From Eriocheir sinensis (taxonomy: Eukaryota > Arthropoda > Malacostraca > Decapoda > Varunidae): a stretch of DNA of 64,000 nucleotides. The stretch is taken from the NCBI RefSeq assembly GCF_024679095.1, contig NW_026111150.1:437027-501026 (forward strand), given 5' to 3'. The notes below the pieces were generated by a model that was given only the letters and a program-made list of their open reading frames with translations, was not told where the DNA came from and did no database searches. The position numbers were made by a program, and so were the translations under genes. This document shows positions 24,710-48,965 of this stretch, one piece after another. The stretch's first letter is position 1. Each line of letters begins with the position of its first letter.

Positions 24710-27360
24710 TGGGTATTTTGCATCTTTATTTTCATACAAATTTACATTATTTTATTGATATTCTGTGTATTTATTTGGTATGATTTTACATTATTCTATG
24801 TGTATTTTGTATATATATTTTATATAAAATGTATTTGTTTTCATTTCATACAAATCTACATTATATTATGTGTTTTTTGTACATGTATTTAAATACAAAT
24901 TTAACTAGTTATATGTGTATTTTGTATATCTATTTGTATGTATATTTTCCTTGAAATTTTCTCTATTTTATGAGTATTCGTATATATATTTTGATACAAA
25001 TTTACATTATTGATGTGTATTTTGCATATCTATTTCAATACAAATTTTTTTTATTGTACGTGCATTTTGTATATTTATTTTAATACAGATTTAATTATTT
25101 TATATGTATTTTTGTATATATATTTTTATGCAAATATGCGTTATTATATGGATATTTTGCAGTTTTATTTTCATACAAATTTACAATATTTTATTTATAT
25201 TCTCTTTATTTATTTTGATACGACTTAACATTATTCTATGTGTATTTTGTATATATTTTTTATACATATTTACATTATTTAAGGTTTATTTTGTATATAT
25301 ATTTTATCCAAATTTACATTAATTTATGTGTATTTGTTTATATATTTTTATACAAATTTACATTATTTTATGTGTATTTTGTATATACATTTTATTGTGT
25401 GTATAAGTATATATTTTGATACAAATTTTATACAAATTCATGTTATTTGATGTGTATTTGTATATATATTTTCATACAAATTTATATTATTTTATGTGTA
25501 TTTTTTCATATATTTTATTACAAATTTACCTTATTTTATGTTTATTTTGTATATTTATTTCATTCAATTTTATATTATTTTATGTGTATATTTGTATTTG
25601 TATTTAGGTTATTTTATATGTATTTTGTGTATATATTTTCATCCAAAACTACATTATTATATTGGTATTTTCTTAATTTAATTCGATACGAATTTAGATT
25701 ATTTCATAGGTATTTTCTATACATATTTTTATACTCATTTACATTATCTAATGTGTGTTTTGTATATATATTTTTATGCAAATTTATTTTATGTTCATTT
25801 TTGTACATATATTTTTATAGAAATTTGCGTTATTTTATGTATATAGTTTTATATAAATTAACGTTATTTTATGTGCATTTTGTATATTTATATTTATACA
25901 AATACACATTCTTTTATTGCTATATTGTTTATTTATATTTATAGGAATTTACATTATTTTATGTGTATTTTGTATACATTTTTATACGTATTTACTTAAT
26001 TTTATGTGTATTTTGTATATGTATTGTATAGAAATCTACGTTATTTTATGTGTATTCGCATATATATTTTGAAACAAATTTACATTATTTTATATGTATT
26101 TTGCATATCTATTTCAATACAAATTTACCTTATTGTATGTGCATTTTGTATATTTATTTTGATACAAATTCAAATATTTTATGTGTATTTTGGTATCAAT
26201 AATTTTATAAAAAATGCGTTATTTTATGGGTATTTTGCATCTTAATTTTCATACAAATTTACATTATTTTATAAACATTCTGTGTATTTATTTTGATACG
26301 ATTTTACATTATTCTATTTGTGTTTTGTACATATCTTTTTTACATATTTACAATATTTAATGTGTATTTTGATTATATATTTCATACACATTTACGTTAT
26401 TATATGTGTATTTGTTTATATATTTTCTTTCAAATTTACATTATTTTATGTGTATTTTGTATATGTATTTCAATAGAAATTAACCTAATTTTATGTGTAT
26501 TTTGTAAATTTCTTTTCATACAAAATTAAATAATTTTGTGTATTTTTGTATATAGTTTATACAAATTTAGGTTATTTTATGTACGCATTTACATTATTTA
26601 ATGTGTGTTTTGTATATATATTTTTATCCAAGTTAATTTATTTTACGTTCATTTTGGACATATATTTTTATAGAAATTAGCGTTATTTTATATGTATTTG
26701 TATATGTTTTCTCATACAAATTTACATTATTTTATTGCTATTTTGTTTATTTAGTTTGATACAATTACATGATTATATGTGTATTTTGTACATATTTGTT
26801 ATACGTATTTACATTACTTAATGTGTATTTTGTTTATATATTTGTAAACAAATTTACGTTATTATATGTATTTTTATAAATATTTTGATACAAATTTACA
26901 TTATTTTATGTATTTTGTATATACATTTCAATTCAAATTTAGCTTATTTTATCTGTATTTTTTATATCTATTTTCATACTAATTTAATTACTTCTGTGTA
27001 TTTGTGTATATAGTTTTATACACATTTACGTTATTTTATGTGTATTTTGTATATTTATATTTATACAAATACACATTCTTTTATTAGTATTTTGTTTATT
27101 TATTTTGATACAATTTACATTATTTTATGTGTATTTTGTATACATGTTTTTATAAGTATTTTCTTCATTTTTTCGTGTATTTTGTAAATATATTTTTATA
27201 CAAATCTACGTTATTTTATGTGTATTCGTATATATATTTTGAAACAAATTTACATTGTTTTATATGTATTTTGCATATCTATTTCAATACAGATTTACCT
27301 TTTGTATATTTATTTTAATACAAATAATTTTTTTTATGTGTATTTTGTATATATATTAAA

Positions 27361-33950
<6,590 letters not shown>

Positions 33951-36120
33951 TATAAATTTACGTTATTTTATGTGTATTTTGTATATTTATATTCATACAA
34001 ATACACATTCTTTTATTGGTATTTTGTCTATTTATTTTGATACGAATTTACATTATTTTATGATATATATTTTATCCAAATTTACATTATTTTATGTGTA
34101 TTTGTTTATATATTTTCATACATATTTACATTATTTTATGTGTTTTTTATATATATATTTTTCTACGTATTTAAATTATTTTATGTGTATTTGTATATAC
34201 ATTTTCATAAAAAAATTACGTTATTTTATTGTGTGTGTAAGTATATATTTTGATACAAATTTTATACAAATTCATGTTATTTAATGTGTATTTGTATATA
34301 TATTTTCATACAAATTTATATTATTTTATGTGTATTTTTTCGTATACAAAATACACATAAAATAATGTAAATTCGTATCAAAATTAATAAACAAAATACC
34401 AATAAAAGAATGTGTATTTGTATAAATATAAATATACAAAATACACATAAGATAACGTAAATTTGTATAAAACTATATACAAAAATACACAGAAGTAATT
34501 AAATTCGTATGAAAATAGATATACAAAATACAGATAAAATAAGCTAAATTTGAATTGAAATGTATACAAAATACATAAAATAATGTAGATTTGTATCAAA
34601 ATATTTATAAAAATACCCATAAAATAACGCATTTTTTTTATTTATAAAAATATATATACCAAAATACACATCAAAAAATTAAATTTGTATTAAAATAAAT
34701 ATACAAAAAACACATTCAATAAGGTAAATTTGTATTGAAATAGATATGCAAAATACATATAAAACAATGTAAATTTGTTTCAAAATATATATACGAATAC
34801 ACATAAAATAACGTAGATTTCTATAAAAATATATACAAAATACACATAAAATGAAGTAAATACGTATAAAAAAATGTATACAAAATACACATAAAATAAT
34901 GTAAATTCGTATCAAAATAAATATACAAAATACCAATAAAAGAATGTGTATTTGTATAAATATAAATATACATAATACACATAAAATAACGTAAATTTAT
35001 ATAAAACTATATACAAAAATACACAGAAGTATTTTAATTTGTATGAAAATAGATATACAAAATAAGGTAAATTCGTTACAAATTCAATAAACAAAATTCA
35101 GATAAAAGAACGTATATTTGTAGAAAAAATAAATATACAAAATACACATTAAATAACGAAAATTTGTATGAAAATATATAAAAAAATAAACAAAAATAAT
35201 TTCAATTTGTATGAAAATAAATATACAAAATACACATATATTTTGTATATCTATTTTCACACAAATTTAATTACTTTTGTGTATTTTTGCATATAGTTTT
35301 ACGTTATTTTATTTGTATTTTGTAAATTTATATATATACAATACACTTTCTTTTATTAGTATTTTGTTTATTTATTTCGATACAAGATTACATTATTTTA
35401 TGTGTATTTTGTATACCTTTTTTTATACGTATTTACTTCATTTTATGTGTATTTTGTATATTTATTTTCATAGAAATCTACGTTATTTTATGTGTATTCG
35501 TATATATATTTTTAAAAAAATTTACATGGTTTTATATGTATTTTGCATATCTATTTCAATACAAATTTACCTTATTGTATGTGCATTTTGTATATTTATT
35601 TTAATACAAATTCAAATATTTTATGTGTGTGTCTTGGTATAAATATTTTTAGAAAAAATGCGTTATTTTATGGGTATTTTGCATCTTAATTTTCATACAA
35701 ATTTACACTATTTTATTAATATTCTGTGTATTTATTTTGATACGATTTTATATTATTCTATTTGTGTTTTGTATATATTCTTTTATACATATTTACATTA
35801 TTTAATGTGTATTTTTTATATATATTTTATACAAATTTACGTTATTTTAAGTGTATTTGTTTATATATTTTCATTCAAATTTACATTATTTTATGTGTAT
35901 TTTGTAAATGTATTTCAATACAAATTTACCTAATTTTATGTGTATTTTGTATATTTATTTTCATACAAATTAAAATTATTTTTGTGTATTTTTGTATATA
36001 GTTTTCTACAAATTTTGGTGATTTTATGTGAATATTGTATATCTATTTTCATACAAATATACATTCTTTTATTGATATTTTGTTTATTTACTTTGACGCG
36101 AGTTTACATTATTTAATGTG

Positions 36121-36324
<204 letters not shown>

Positions 36325-39300
36325 TTTTTTATTCGTGTTTACATCATTTGATGTGTATTTTGTATATATATTTCTATAGAAATCTACGTTGATTTATGAG
36401 TATTCGTATATAGATTTTGAAATAAATTTACACTGTTTTATGTGTATTTTGCATATTTTTTCAATACAAATTTACCTTATTGTATATGCATTTTGTATTT
36501 TAATTTTAATACAAATTTAATTATGCTATGTGTATTTTTGTATATGTATTTTTATAAAAATATGCTTTATTTTATGGGTATTTTGCATTTTTTTTTTTTT
36601 CATACAAATTTACAGTATTTTATTTTTATTCTGTTTTTTTTTTTAAACAATTTTACATTATTTTATGTGTATTTTGTATATCTATTTTTATACGTATTTA
36701 CTTAATTTTATGTGTATTTTGTATATATATTTTTATAGAAATCTACGTTATTTTATGTGTATTCGTATATATATTTTGAAACAAATTTACATTGTTTTAT
36801 ATGTATTTTTGCATATCTCTTTCAATACAAATTTACCTTATTGTATGTGTATTTTGTATATTTATTTCAATACAAATTTAAATATTTTATGTGTATTTTG
36901 GTATATATATTTTTATAAGAAATGCGCTATTTGATGGGAATTTTGCATCTTTATTTTCATACAAATTTACATTATTTTATTAATATTCGGTGTATTTATT
37001 TTGATACGATTTCACATTATTCAATTTTTTTGTTTATATTTTTTTTATAAATATTTACATTATTTAATGTGTATCTTGCATCTTTTATCGTAATTTTGTT
37101 TATTTATTTTTATACGAATTTACATTATTTTAGGTGTATTAGATATGTATATTTTTATACTTATTTATATCATTTTATTTGTGTTTTGAATATATATTTT
37201 CATAGAAATTTACTCTATTTTATGGGTATTCGTATATATATTTTGATACAAATTTACATTATTTATGTTTATTTTGCATATCTATTTCAATACAAATTTA
37301 CCATATTGTATGTGTATTTTGTATATTTATTTTAATACAAATTTAATTATTTTATGTGTATTTTTGTAAAAATATGCGTTATTATTTGGGTATTTTGCAT
37401 CTTTATTTTCATACAAATTTACATTATTTTATTCATATTCTGTTTATTTATTTTGATACGATTTTACATTATTCTATGTGTATTTTGTATATATATTTTA
37501 TACACATTTACATTATTTAATGTATATTTTGTATATATATTTTATATAAATTTACGCTATTTTATGTGTATTTGTTTATATATTTTCATACAAATTTACA
37601 ATATTTTATGTGTAATTTGTATATGTATTTCAATACAGATTTGCCTAATTTTATGTGTATTTTGCATATCTATTTTCAAACAAATTTAAATTATTTTTAT
37701 GTATTTTTTATATTTTTATACAAATTTTAGTTATTTTATTTGTATTTTGTATTTATATTTTCCTACAAATATACATTCTTTTAGTGGAGTTTTGTTAATT
37801 TATTTTCATAAGAATTTACATAATTTTATGTGTATTTTGTATATATATTTTTCTACGTATTTACATTATTTTATGTGTATTTTTTATATACATTTTCATA
37901 AAAATTTACGTTATTTTATTGTGTGTATTCGTATATGATTTGATACAAATTTACATTATTTTATGTTTATTTTGCATATCTATTTCAATATAGATTTACC
38001 TTATTGTATGTGTATTTTGTATATTTATTTTAATACAAATTTAATTATATTATGTATACTTTGTATACATTTTCTTATACGTATTTACTTCATTTAATGT
38101 GTATTTTGTATATATATTTTTATAGTAATCTACATTATTTTATGTGTATTGGTATATATATTTTGTAGCAAATTTACATTGTTTTATATGTATTTAGCAT
38201 ATCTATTTCAATATAAATCTACCTTATTGTATGTGCATTTTGTATATTTATTGTAATACAAATTTTAAAATTTTATTATTTTGGTATATATATTTTTATA
38301 AAAAGAGTTTTATATAAATTTAAAATATTTTATGTGTATTTTGTATATCTATTTTCATACAAATACACATTTTTTATTGATATTTTGTTTATTTATTTTG
38401 ACGCGAATTCACATTATTTAATGTGTATTGTGTATATATATTTTTATACGTATTTACGTCATTTCATGTGTATTTTGTATATATATTTCTATAAAATATA
38501 TGCTATTTTATGTGTATTCGTATATATATTTTGAAACAAATATACATTGCTTTATGTGCATTTTGCATATTTTTTCAATATAAATTTACCTTATTGTACG
38601 TGCATTTTGTATATTAATTTTAATACAAATTTAATTATTCTATGTGTATTTTTGTATATGTATTTTCATAAAAAAATGCTTTATTTTATGGGTATTTTGC
38701 ATCTTTATTTTCATACAAATTTACATTATTTTATTGATATTCTGTGTATTTATTTTGATACGATTTTTCATTATTCTATGTATATTTTGTATATATATTT
38801 CATACAAATGAACGTTATTTTATGTGAATTTGTTTTCATTTCATACAAATTTACATTATTTTATGTGTATTTTGTACATGTATTTAAATACAAATTTAAC
38901 TAATTATATGTGTATTATGTATATCTATTTTCATAGAAATTGAAATTAATTTTGTGTATTTTAGTATATATTTTTATTCAAATTTTCGTAATTTTATGTG
39001 AATTTTGTATATTTATTTTCCTACAAATATACGTTCTTTTATCGGAATTTTGTTTATTTATTTTGATACGAGTTTTCATTATTTTAGGTGTATTTGATAT
39101 ATATATTTTTATACTTATTTACATAATTTTATATGTCTTTTGAATATATATTTTCATAGAAATTTACTCTATTTTATGTGTATTCGTATATATATTTTGA
39201 TACAAATTTACATTATTTATGTGTATTTCGCATATCTATTACAATACAAATTTTCTTTATTGTATGTGCCTCTTGTATATTTATTTTGATGCAAATTTAA

Positions 39301-39740
39301 TTATTTTATGTGTATTTTTGTATATATATTTTTACTTAAAATAACGTAAATTTGAATAAAAAAATATATACAAAACACAAATAGAATAATGTAAAATCGT
39401 ATCAAAATAAATACACAGAATATTAATAAAATAATGTAAATTTGTATGAAAATAAAGATGCAAAATACCCATAAAATAACGCTTTTTTTTTTTTAGAAAT
39501 ATATTTATACAAAAATACACATAAAAAAATTAATTTGTATTAAAATAAATATACAAAATACACATACAATAAGGTAAATCTGTATTGAAATAGATATGCA
39601 AAATACACATCAATAATGTAAATTTGTATCAAAATATATATACGAATACTCATAAAATAGAGTAAATTTCTATGAAAATAAAATATTGTAAGTTTGTATG
39701 AAAATAAAGATGCAAAATTCCCATAAAATAGCGCATTTCT

Positions 39741-39874
<134 letters not shown>

Positions 39875-42800
39875 CATAAAATATTTAAATTTGTATTGAA
39901 ATAAATATACAAAATGCACATACAATAAGGTAAATTTATATTGAATTTTCATTTTTTTAGGTGTATTTGATATATATATTTTTATACTTATTTACATAAT
40001 TTTATATGTATTTTCAATATATATTTTCATAGAAATTTACTCTATATGTATATGTATAGAAAATACACATGAAATAATCTAAATTCGTATCGAAAAAAAT
40101 GAACAAAATACCGATAAAATAATGTAATTTTGAATGAAAATATATATAGAAAATACACATAAAAGAACGTATATACAAATAAATATATACACATAAAATA
40201 ATTTGAATTTGAATGAAAATAGATATAAAAATAAACATAAAATAAGGCAAATTTGTAATGAAATATATATACAAAATACACATAAAATAATGAAGATTTG
40301 TTTCAAAATATATATACGAATACAATTAAAATAACGTAGATAGCTATAGAAATATATATACAAATACACATGAAATGATGTAAATACGTATCAAAATATA
40401 TATACAAAATACACATTAAATAATGTAAACTCGTGACAAAATAAATAAGAATATCAATAAGAGAATGTGTATTTGTATGAAAATACATGTATAAAATACA
40501 CATAAAATAACGTAAATTTGTATAAAACTATATATAAAAATACACAAAAATAAATTAAATTTGTATGAAAATAAATATACAAAATACACATAAAATTAGG
40601 TAAGTTTGTATTGAAATACATATACAAAATACACATAAAATAATGTAAATTTGAATGAAAATATATAAACAAATACACTTAAATTAACGTTAATTTGTAT
40701 AAAATATATTCAAAATACTCATTAAATAATGTAAATATGTATAAAAAAATATATACAAAACACAAATAGAATAATGTAAAATCGTATCAAAAAAAATACA
40801 CAGAATGTTAATAAAATAATGTAAATTTGTATGAAAATAAAGATGCAATATACCCATAAAATAACGCTTTTTTTTATAAAAATATATTTACAAAATACAC
40901 ATAAAAATTAATTTGTATTAAAATAAATATACAAAATACATATAATAATGTAAATCTGTATTGAAATAGATATGCAAAATACATATAAAACAATGTAAAT
41001 TTGTTTCAAAATATATATACGAATACACATAAAATAACGTAGATTTCTATAAAAATATATATACAAATAAATAAATGAATAAATGAAGTAAATACGTATA
41101 AAAAAATGTATACAAATTACACATAAAATAATGTAAATTCGTATCAAAATAAATAAACAAAATACCAAAAAAAGAATGTGTATTTGTATAAATATAAATA
41201 TACAAAATACACATAAAATAACGTAAATTTGTATAAAACTATATACAAAATACACAAAAGTAATTAAATTCGTATGAAAATAGATATACAAAATACAGAT
41301 AAAATAAGCTAAATTTGAATTGAAATATATATACAAAATACATGAAATAAAGTAAATTTGTATCAAAATATTTATACAAATACACATATAATAAATTTGT
41401 TTCAAAATATATACGAATACACATAAAATAACGTAGATTTATATAAAAATATATATACAAAATACACATAAAATGAAGTAAATACGTATAAAAAAATGTA
41501 TACAAATTACACATAAAATAATGTAAATTCGTATCAAAATAAATAAACAAAATACCAAAAAAAGGATGTGTATTTGTATAAATATAAATATACAATATAC
41601 ACATAAAATAACGTAAATTTGTATAAAACTATATACAAAAATAAACAAAAGTAATTAAATTTGTATGAAAATAGATATACAAAATACACACAAAATAAGC
41701 TAAATTTGAATTGAAATATATACATACAAAATACATAAAATAAAGTAAATTTGTATCAAAATATTTATACAAATACACGTATATTAAGGTAAATTTGTAT
41801 GAAAATATAAAAACAAAATACACATTAAATAATGTAAATACGTATAAAAAATATGTACAAAATACACATATAATCATGTAATTCGTATCAAAATAAATAG
41901 ACAAAATACCAATGAAATAATATAAATTTTTATTAAAAAACATATACAAATACACAAATAATCAAGTCATTCGTATCAAAATAAATAAACAAAAAACTAA
42001 TTAAATAAAGTAAATTTGTATGAGAAAACATATAAAAAATACACATAAAATATCGTTTTAAGTTTCTATAAAAATATATGTACAAAAATGCACATAAAAT
42101 TAGTTTGCATAAAAAAATATATACAAAACACACATTAGATAATGTAAATGAGTATAAAAATATGTATACAAAATACCTATGAAATAATCTAAATTCGTAT
42201 CGAGTTAAATTAAGAAAATAACAATAAAATAATGTAATTTTGGATGAAAATATATATAGAAAACACACATAAAATAACCTAAATACAAATACAAATATAC
42301 ACATTAAATAATTTAAAATTGAATGAAATAAATATATAAAATAAACATAAAAATAAGGTAAATTTTTAATAAAATATATGTAAGAATACACATAAAATAA
42401 TATAAATTTATATGAAAATATATATACAAATACACATAAAATAACATGAATTTGTATAAAATTTGTTTCAAAATATATACGAATACACACAATAAAATAA
42501 CGTAAATTTTTATGAAAATGTATATAAAATACACATAAAATAATTTAAATACGTAGAAAAATATATATACAAAATACACATAAAATAATGTAAATTCGTA
42601 AAAAATTAAATAAACAAAATTCCAATAAAAGAATGTATATTTGTAGGAAAATATATATACAAAAAACTAATAAAATAACTAAAATTTGTATAAAAATATA
42701 TACAAAATACACAAAATAATTTAAATTTGTTTGAAAATAGATATGCAAAATACACATAAAGTTAGGCAAATTTGTATTGAAATACATATACAAAACTCAC

Positions 42801-42924
42801 ATAAAATAATGTAAATTTGTATGAAAATATATAAACAAATACATATAAAATAACGTAAATTTGGATAAAATATGTATACAAAATATACATTAAATATTTT
42901 AAATATGTTTAAAATATATTATAT

Positions 42925-45900
42925 TATATATTTTTATTGATATTTGCGTTATTTATGTGTATTTTGTATATGTTTTCTCATAGAAATTTACATTATTTTA
43001 TTGGTATTTTGTCTATTTATTTTGATACGAATTACATGATTATTTGTATTTTGTACATTTTTATACGTATTTACATTATTTAATTTGTAATTTTTTAATA
43101 TAATTTTATACAAATTTACGTTATTATATGTGTATTTGTATAAGTATTTTGATACAAATTTACATTATTTTATGTATTTTGTATATATATTTCAAATCAA
43201 ATTTAGCTTATTTTATGAGTATTTTGTATATCTATTTATTTTAATACAAAATCAAATATTTTATGTTTTTTCGTATATATATTTTTATAAAAAATGCATT
43301 ATTTTATGGGTATTTTGCATCTTAATTTTCATTCAAATTTACATTATTTTATTAATATTTTCTGTATTTATTTTGATACGATTTTACATTATTTTATTTG
43401 TGTTTTGTATATATTTTTATACATATTTACATTATTTAATGTGTTTTTTGTATATATATTTGATACAAATTTACGTTATTTTAAGTCTATATGTTTATAT
43501 ATTTTCATTCAAATTTACATTATTTTATGTGTATTTTGTATATGTATTTCAATACAAATTTACCTAATTTTATATGTTTTTGTATATTTATTTTCATACA
43601 AGTTTAAATTATTTTGTGTATTTTTGTATATAGTTTTATACAAATTTAGGTTATTTTATGTGTATTTGTATATCTATTTTCATACAAATACACATTCTTT
43701 TCATGATATTTTGTTTATTTATTTTGACACGAATTAACATTATTTAATGTGTATTTTGTATATATATTTTTATACGTATTTACATTATTTCAAGTGTATT
43801 TTGTATATATATTTCTATAGAAATCTGCGTTATTTTATGTGTATTCGTATATATATTTTGAAACAAATTTACATTGTTTTATGTGTATTTTGCATATTTT
43901 TTTAATACAAATTTACTTTATTTTATGTGCATTTTGTATATTAATTTTAATACAAATTTGATTAATCTATGTGTATTTCTGTATATGTATTTTTATAAAA
44001 ATATGCTTTATTTTATGGGTATTTTGCATCTTTATTTTCATACAAATTTACATTATTTTATTGATATTCTGTGTATTTATTTTGATATGATTTTACATTA
44101 TTCTATGTGTATTTTGTATATATATTTTATATAAAATGTATTTGTTTTCATTTCATACAAATCTACATTATTTTATGTGTTTTTTGTACATGTATTTAAA
44201 TACATATTTAACTAGTTATATGTGTATTTTGTATATCTATTTTGTATGTATATTTTCATAGAAATTTACTCTATTTTATGAGTATTCGTATATATATTTT
44301 GATACAAATTTACATTATTAATGTGTATTTTGCATATCTATTTCAATACAAATTTACTTTATTGTACGTGCATTTTGTATATTTATTTTAATACAAATTT
44401 AATTATTTTATATGTATTTTTGTATATATATTTTATGCAAATATGCGTTATTATATGGATATTTTGCATCTTTATTTTCATACAAATTTACATTATTTTA
44501 TTGATATTCTCTCTATTTATTTTGATACAATTTAACATTATTCTATGTGTTTTTGTATATATTTTTTATATATATATTTACATTATTTAATGTTAATTTT
44601 GTATATATTTTTTATCCAAATTTACATTATTTTAAGTGTATTTGTTTATATATTTTCATACATATTTACACTATTTTATGTGTTTTTGTATATATATTTT
44701 TCTACGTATTTAAATTATTTTATGTGTATTTTGTATATACATTTTCATAAAAAAATTACGTTATTTTATTGTGTGTATAAGTATATATTTTGATACAAAT
44801 TTTATACAAATTCATGTTATTTAATGTGTATTTGTATATATATTTTCATACAAATTTATATTATTTTATGTGTATTTTTTCATATATTTCATTACAAATT
44901 TACCTTATTTTATGTTTATTTTGTATATTTATTTCATTCAATTTTAAATTATTTTATGTGTATATTTGTATTTGTATTTAGGTTATTTTATGTGTATTTT
45001 GTATACATATTTTCATCCAAAATTACATTATTTTATTGGTATTTCTTAATTTAATTCGATACGAATTTAGATTATTTCATAGGTATTTTGTATACATATT
45101 TTTATATTCATTTATATTATCTAATGTGTGTTTTGTATATATATTTTTATACAAATTTATCTAATGTTCATTTTTGTACATATATTTTTATAGAAATTTG
45201 CGTTATTTTATGTATATAGTTTTATATAAATTTACGTTATTTTATGTGCATTTTGTATATTTATACAAATACACGTTCTTTTATTGATATATTGTTTATT
45301 TACATTTATACGAATTTACATTATTTTATGTGTATTTTGTATACATTTTTTTATACGTATTTACTTAATTTTATATGTATTTTGTTTATGTATTTTTATA
45401 GAAATCTACGTTATTTTATGTGTATTCGTATATATATTTTGAAACAAATTTACATTATTTTATATGTATTTTCCATATCTATTTCAATACAAATTTACCT
45501 TATTGTATGTGCATTTTGTATATTTATTTTAATAAAAGTTCAAATATTTTATGTGTATTTTGGTATCAATAATTTTATAAAAAAATGCATTATTTTATAG
45601 GTATTTTGCATCTTAATTTTCATTTTATATGTACTTTGTATATATATTTTTATACGCTCTTACATTATTTAATATTTATTTTGAATATAATTTTTTATAC
45701 AAATTCATGATATTTTATGTGTATTTGTATATATATTTTCATATAAATTTACATTATTGTATGTGTATTTTGTACATATATTTTATTACAAATCTACCTT
45801 ATTTTATGTTTATTTTGTATGTGTATTTTGTATATTTATAATTATCCAAGTACACATTCTTTTATTGGTATTTTGTTTATTTATTTTAATTCGAATTTAC

Positions 45901-46500
45901 ATTATTTGATGTGTATTTTGAATACATTTTTTTATACGTATTTACTTAATTTTATGTGTATTTTGTATATATATTTTTGTAGAAATCTACGTTTTTTTAT
46001 TTGTATTCGTATATATATTTTGAAACAAATTTACATTGTTTTATATGTATTTTTGCATATCTCTTTCAATACAAATTTACCTTATTGTATATGCATTTTG
46101 TATATTTATTTCAATACAAATTTAAAAATTTTATGTGTATTTTGGTATATATATTTTTATAAGAAATGCGCTATTTTATGGGAATTTTGCATCTTTATTT
46201 TCATACAAATTTACAACATTTTATTACTATTCGGTGTATTTATTTTGATACGATTTTACATTATTCTATTTGTTTTTTGTATATACTTTTTTATACATAT
46301 TTACATTATTTAATGTGTATCTTGCATATATATTTTATACAAATTTATTATCTATTATATATTTTCATACAAATACACATTCTTTTCATGATATTTTGTT
46401 TATTTATTTTGACTCGAATTTACATTATTTGATATGTATTTTGTATATATATTTTTTATACGTATTTACATAATTTCCTATATATTTTGTATATATATTT
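42925..46500 (+). repeat. Forward block duplicated at 50510-53712
   Basis: This starts at the seam TTTTTATTGATATTTGCG and ends at the switch TATTTAATAGATATTC. The same start, the same end and the same subtype order occur at 50510-53712, which is about 350 bp shorter because one internal stretch is missing. Confidence 0.8.
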
Positions 46501-48811
46501 AATAGATATTCAAAATACACATAAAATAACCTAAATTTGTATCAAACTATATACAAAAATACACAAAAATATTTTAAATTTGTATGAAAATAAATATACA
46601 AAATACACATAAAATTAGGTCAATTTGTATGGAAATACATATACAAAATACACATAAAGTAATGTAAATTTGATTGAAAATACATAAACAAATACACTTA
46701 AAATAACGTAAATTTGGATAAAAAAATATATACAAAACACAAATAGAATAATGTAAAATCGTATCAAAATAAATACACAGAATATTAATAAAATAATGTA
46801 AATTTGTATGAAAATAAAGAGGCAAAATACCCATAAAATAAAGCCATTAAATAATGTAAACTCTCGTCAAAATAAATAAACAAAATATCAATAAAAGAAT
46901 GTGTATTTGTATAAAACTAGATATCGAAAATACACATAAAATAACCTAAATTTGTATAAAACTATATACAAAAAAACACAAAAATAATTTAAATTTGTAT
47001 AAAATAAATATACAAAATACACATAAAATTAGGTAAATTTGTATTGAAATACATATACAAAATACATTTAAAATAATGTAAATTTGAATGAAATTATATA
47101 AAGAAATACACTTAAAATAACGTAAATTTGTATAAAATATATATAAGAAATACACATTAAATTATGAAAATATGTATAAAAAAATATATACAAAACACAA
47201 ATAGTATAATATAAAATCGTATCAAAATATATACACAGAATATTAATAAAATAATGTAAATTTATATGAAAACTAAGATGCAAAATACCTATAAAATAAC
47301 GCATTTTTAAAATTATATACTAAAATACACAAAATATTTGAATTTGTATTAAAATAAATATACAAAATGCACATACAATAAGGTAAATTTGTATTGAAAT
47401 AGATATGCAAAATACATATAAAACAATGTAAATTTGTCTCAAAATATATATATACGAATACTCATATAATAACGTAGATTTCTATAAAAATATATATACT
47501 AGATACACATAAAATTAAGTAAATACGAAAAAGTACACAAAATACACATAAAATAATGTAAATTCGTATAAATATAAATAAACAAAATACCAATAAAAGA
47601 ATGTGTATTTGTATAAATATAAATATACAAAATGCACATAAAATAACGTAAATTTGTATAAAACTATATACAAAATACACAGAAGTAATTAAATTTGTAT
47701 GAAAATAGATATACAAAATACACACAAAATAAGCTAAATTTGAATTAAAATATATATACAAAATACATAAAATAAAGTAAATTTGTTTCAAAATATTTTT
47801 AACAAATACACATATAATAACGTAAATTTGTATAAAAATATATAAACAAAATACACATTAAGAAATGTAAATACGTATACAAAATATATGTACAAAATAC
47901 ACAAATAATCATGTCACTCGTATCAAAATAAATAAACAAAAAACTAATTAAATAATGTCAATTTGTATGAGAAAACATATACAAAATACACATAAAATAA
48001 CGCAAATTTCTATAAAAATATATGTACAAAAATGCACATAAAATTAATTTGCATAAAAAATATATATACAAAACACACATTAGATAATGAAAATGAGTAT
48101 AAAAATATGTATACAAAATACCTATAAAATAATCTAAATTCGTATCGAGTTAAATTAAGAAAATAACAATAAATTAATGTAATTTTGGATGAAAATATAT
48201 ATAGAAAACACACATAAAATAACCTAAATACAAATACAAATATACACATTAAATATTTTAAAATTGAATGAAATAAATATACAAAATAAACATAAAATAA
48301 GGTAAATTTGTAATAAAATATATGTAAAATACACAAAAAATAATATAAATTTGTATGAAAATATATATACAAATACACATAAAATAACATGAATTTGTAT
48401 AAAATTAGTTTCAAAATATATACGAATGCACACAATAAAATAACGTAAATTTTTATGAAAATGTATATATAAAATACACATAAAATAATTTAAATACGTA
48501 GAAAAATATATATACAAAATACACATAAAATAATGTAAACTCGTAACAAAATAAATACACAAAATTCCAATAAAAGAATGTATATTTGTAGGAAAATATA
48601 TATACAAAAAACAAATAAAATAACTAAAATTTGTATAAAAAAATATAGAAAAATACACAAAAATAATTTAAATTTGTTTGAAAATAGATATGCAAAATAC
48701 ACATAAAGTTAGGCATATTTGTATTAAAATACATATACAAAACACACAAAAAATCATTTAATTTTGTATTACAATATATATAAACAAACACATAAAATAT
48801 AGTAAATTTTG

Positions 48812-48965
<154 letters not shown>
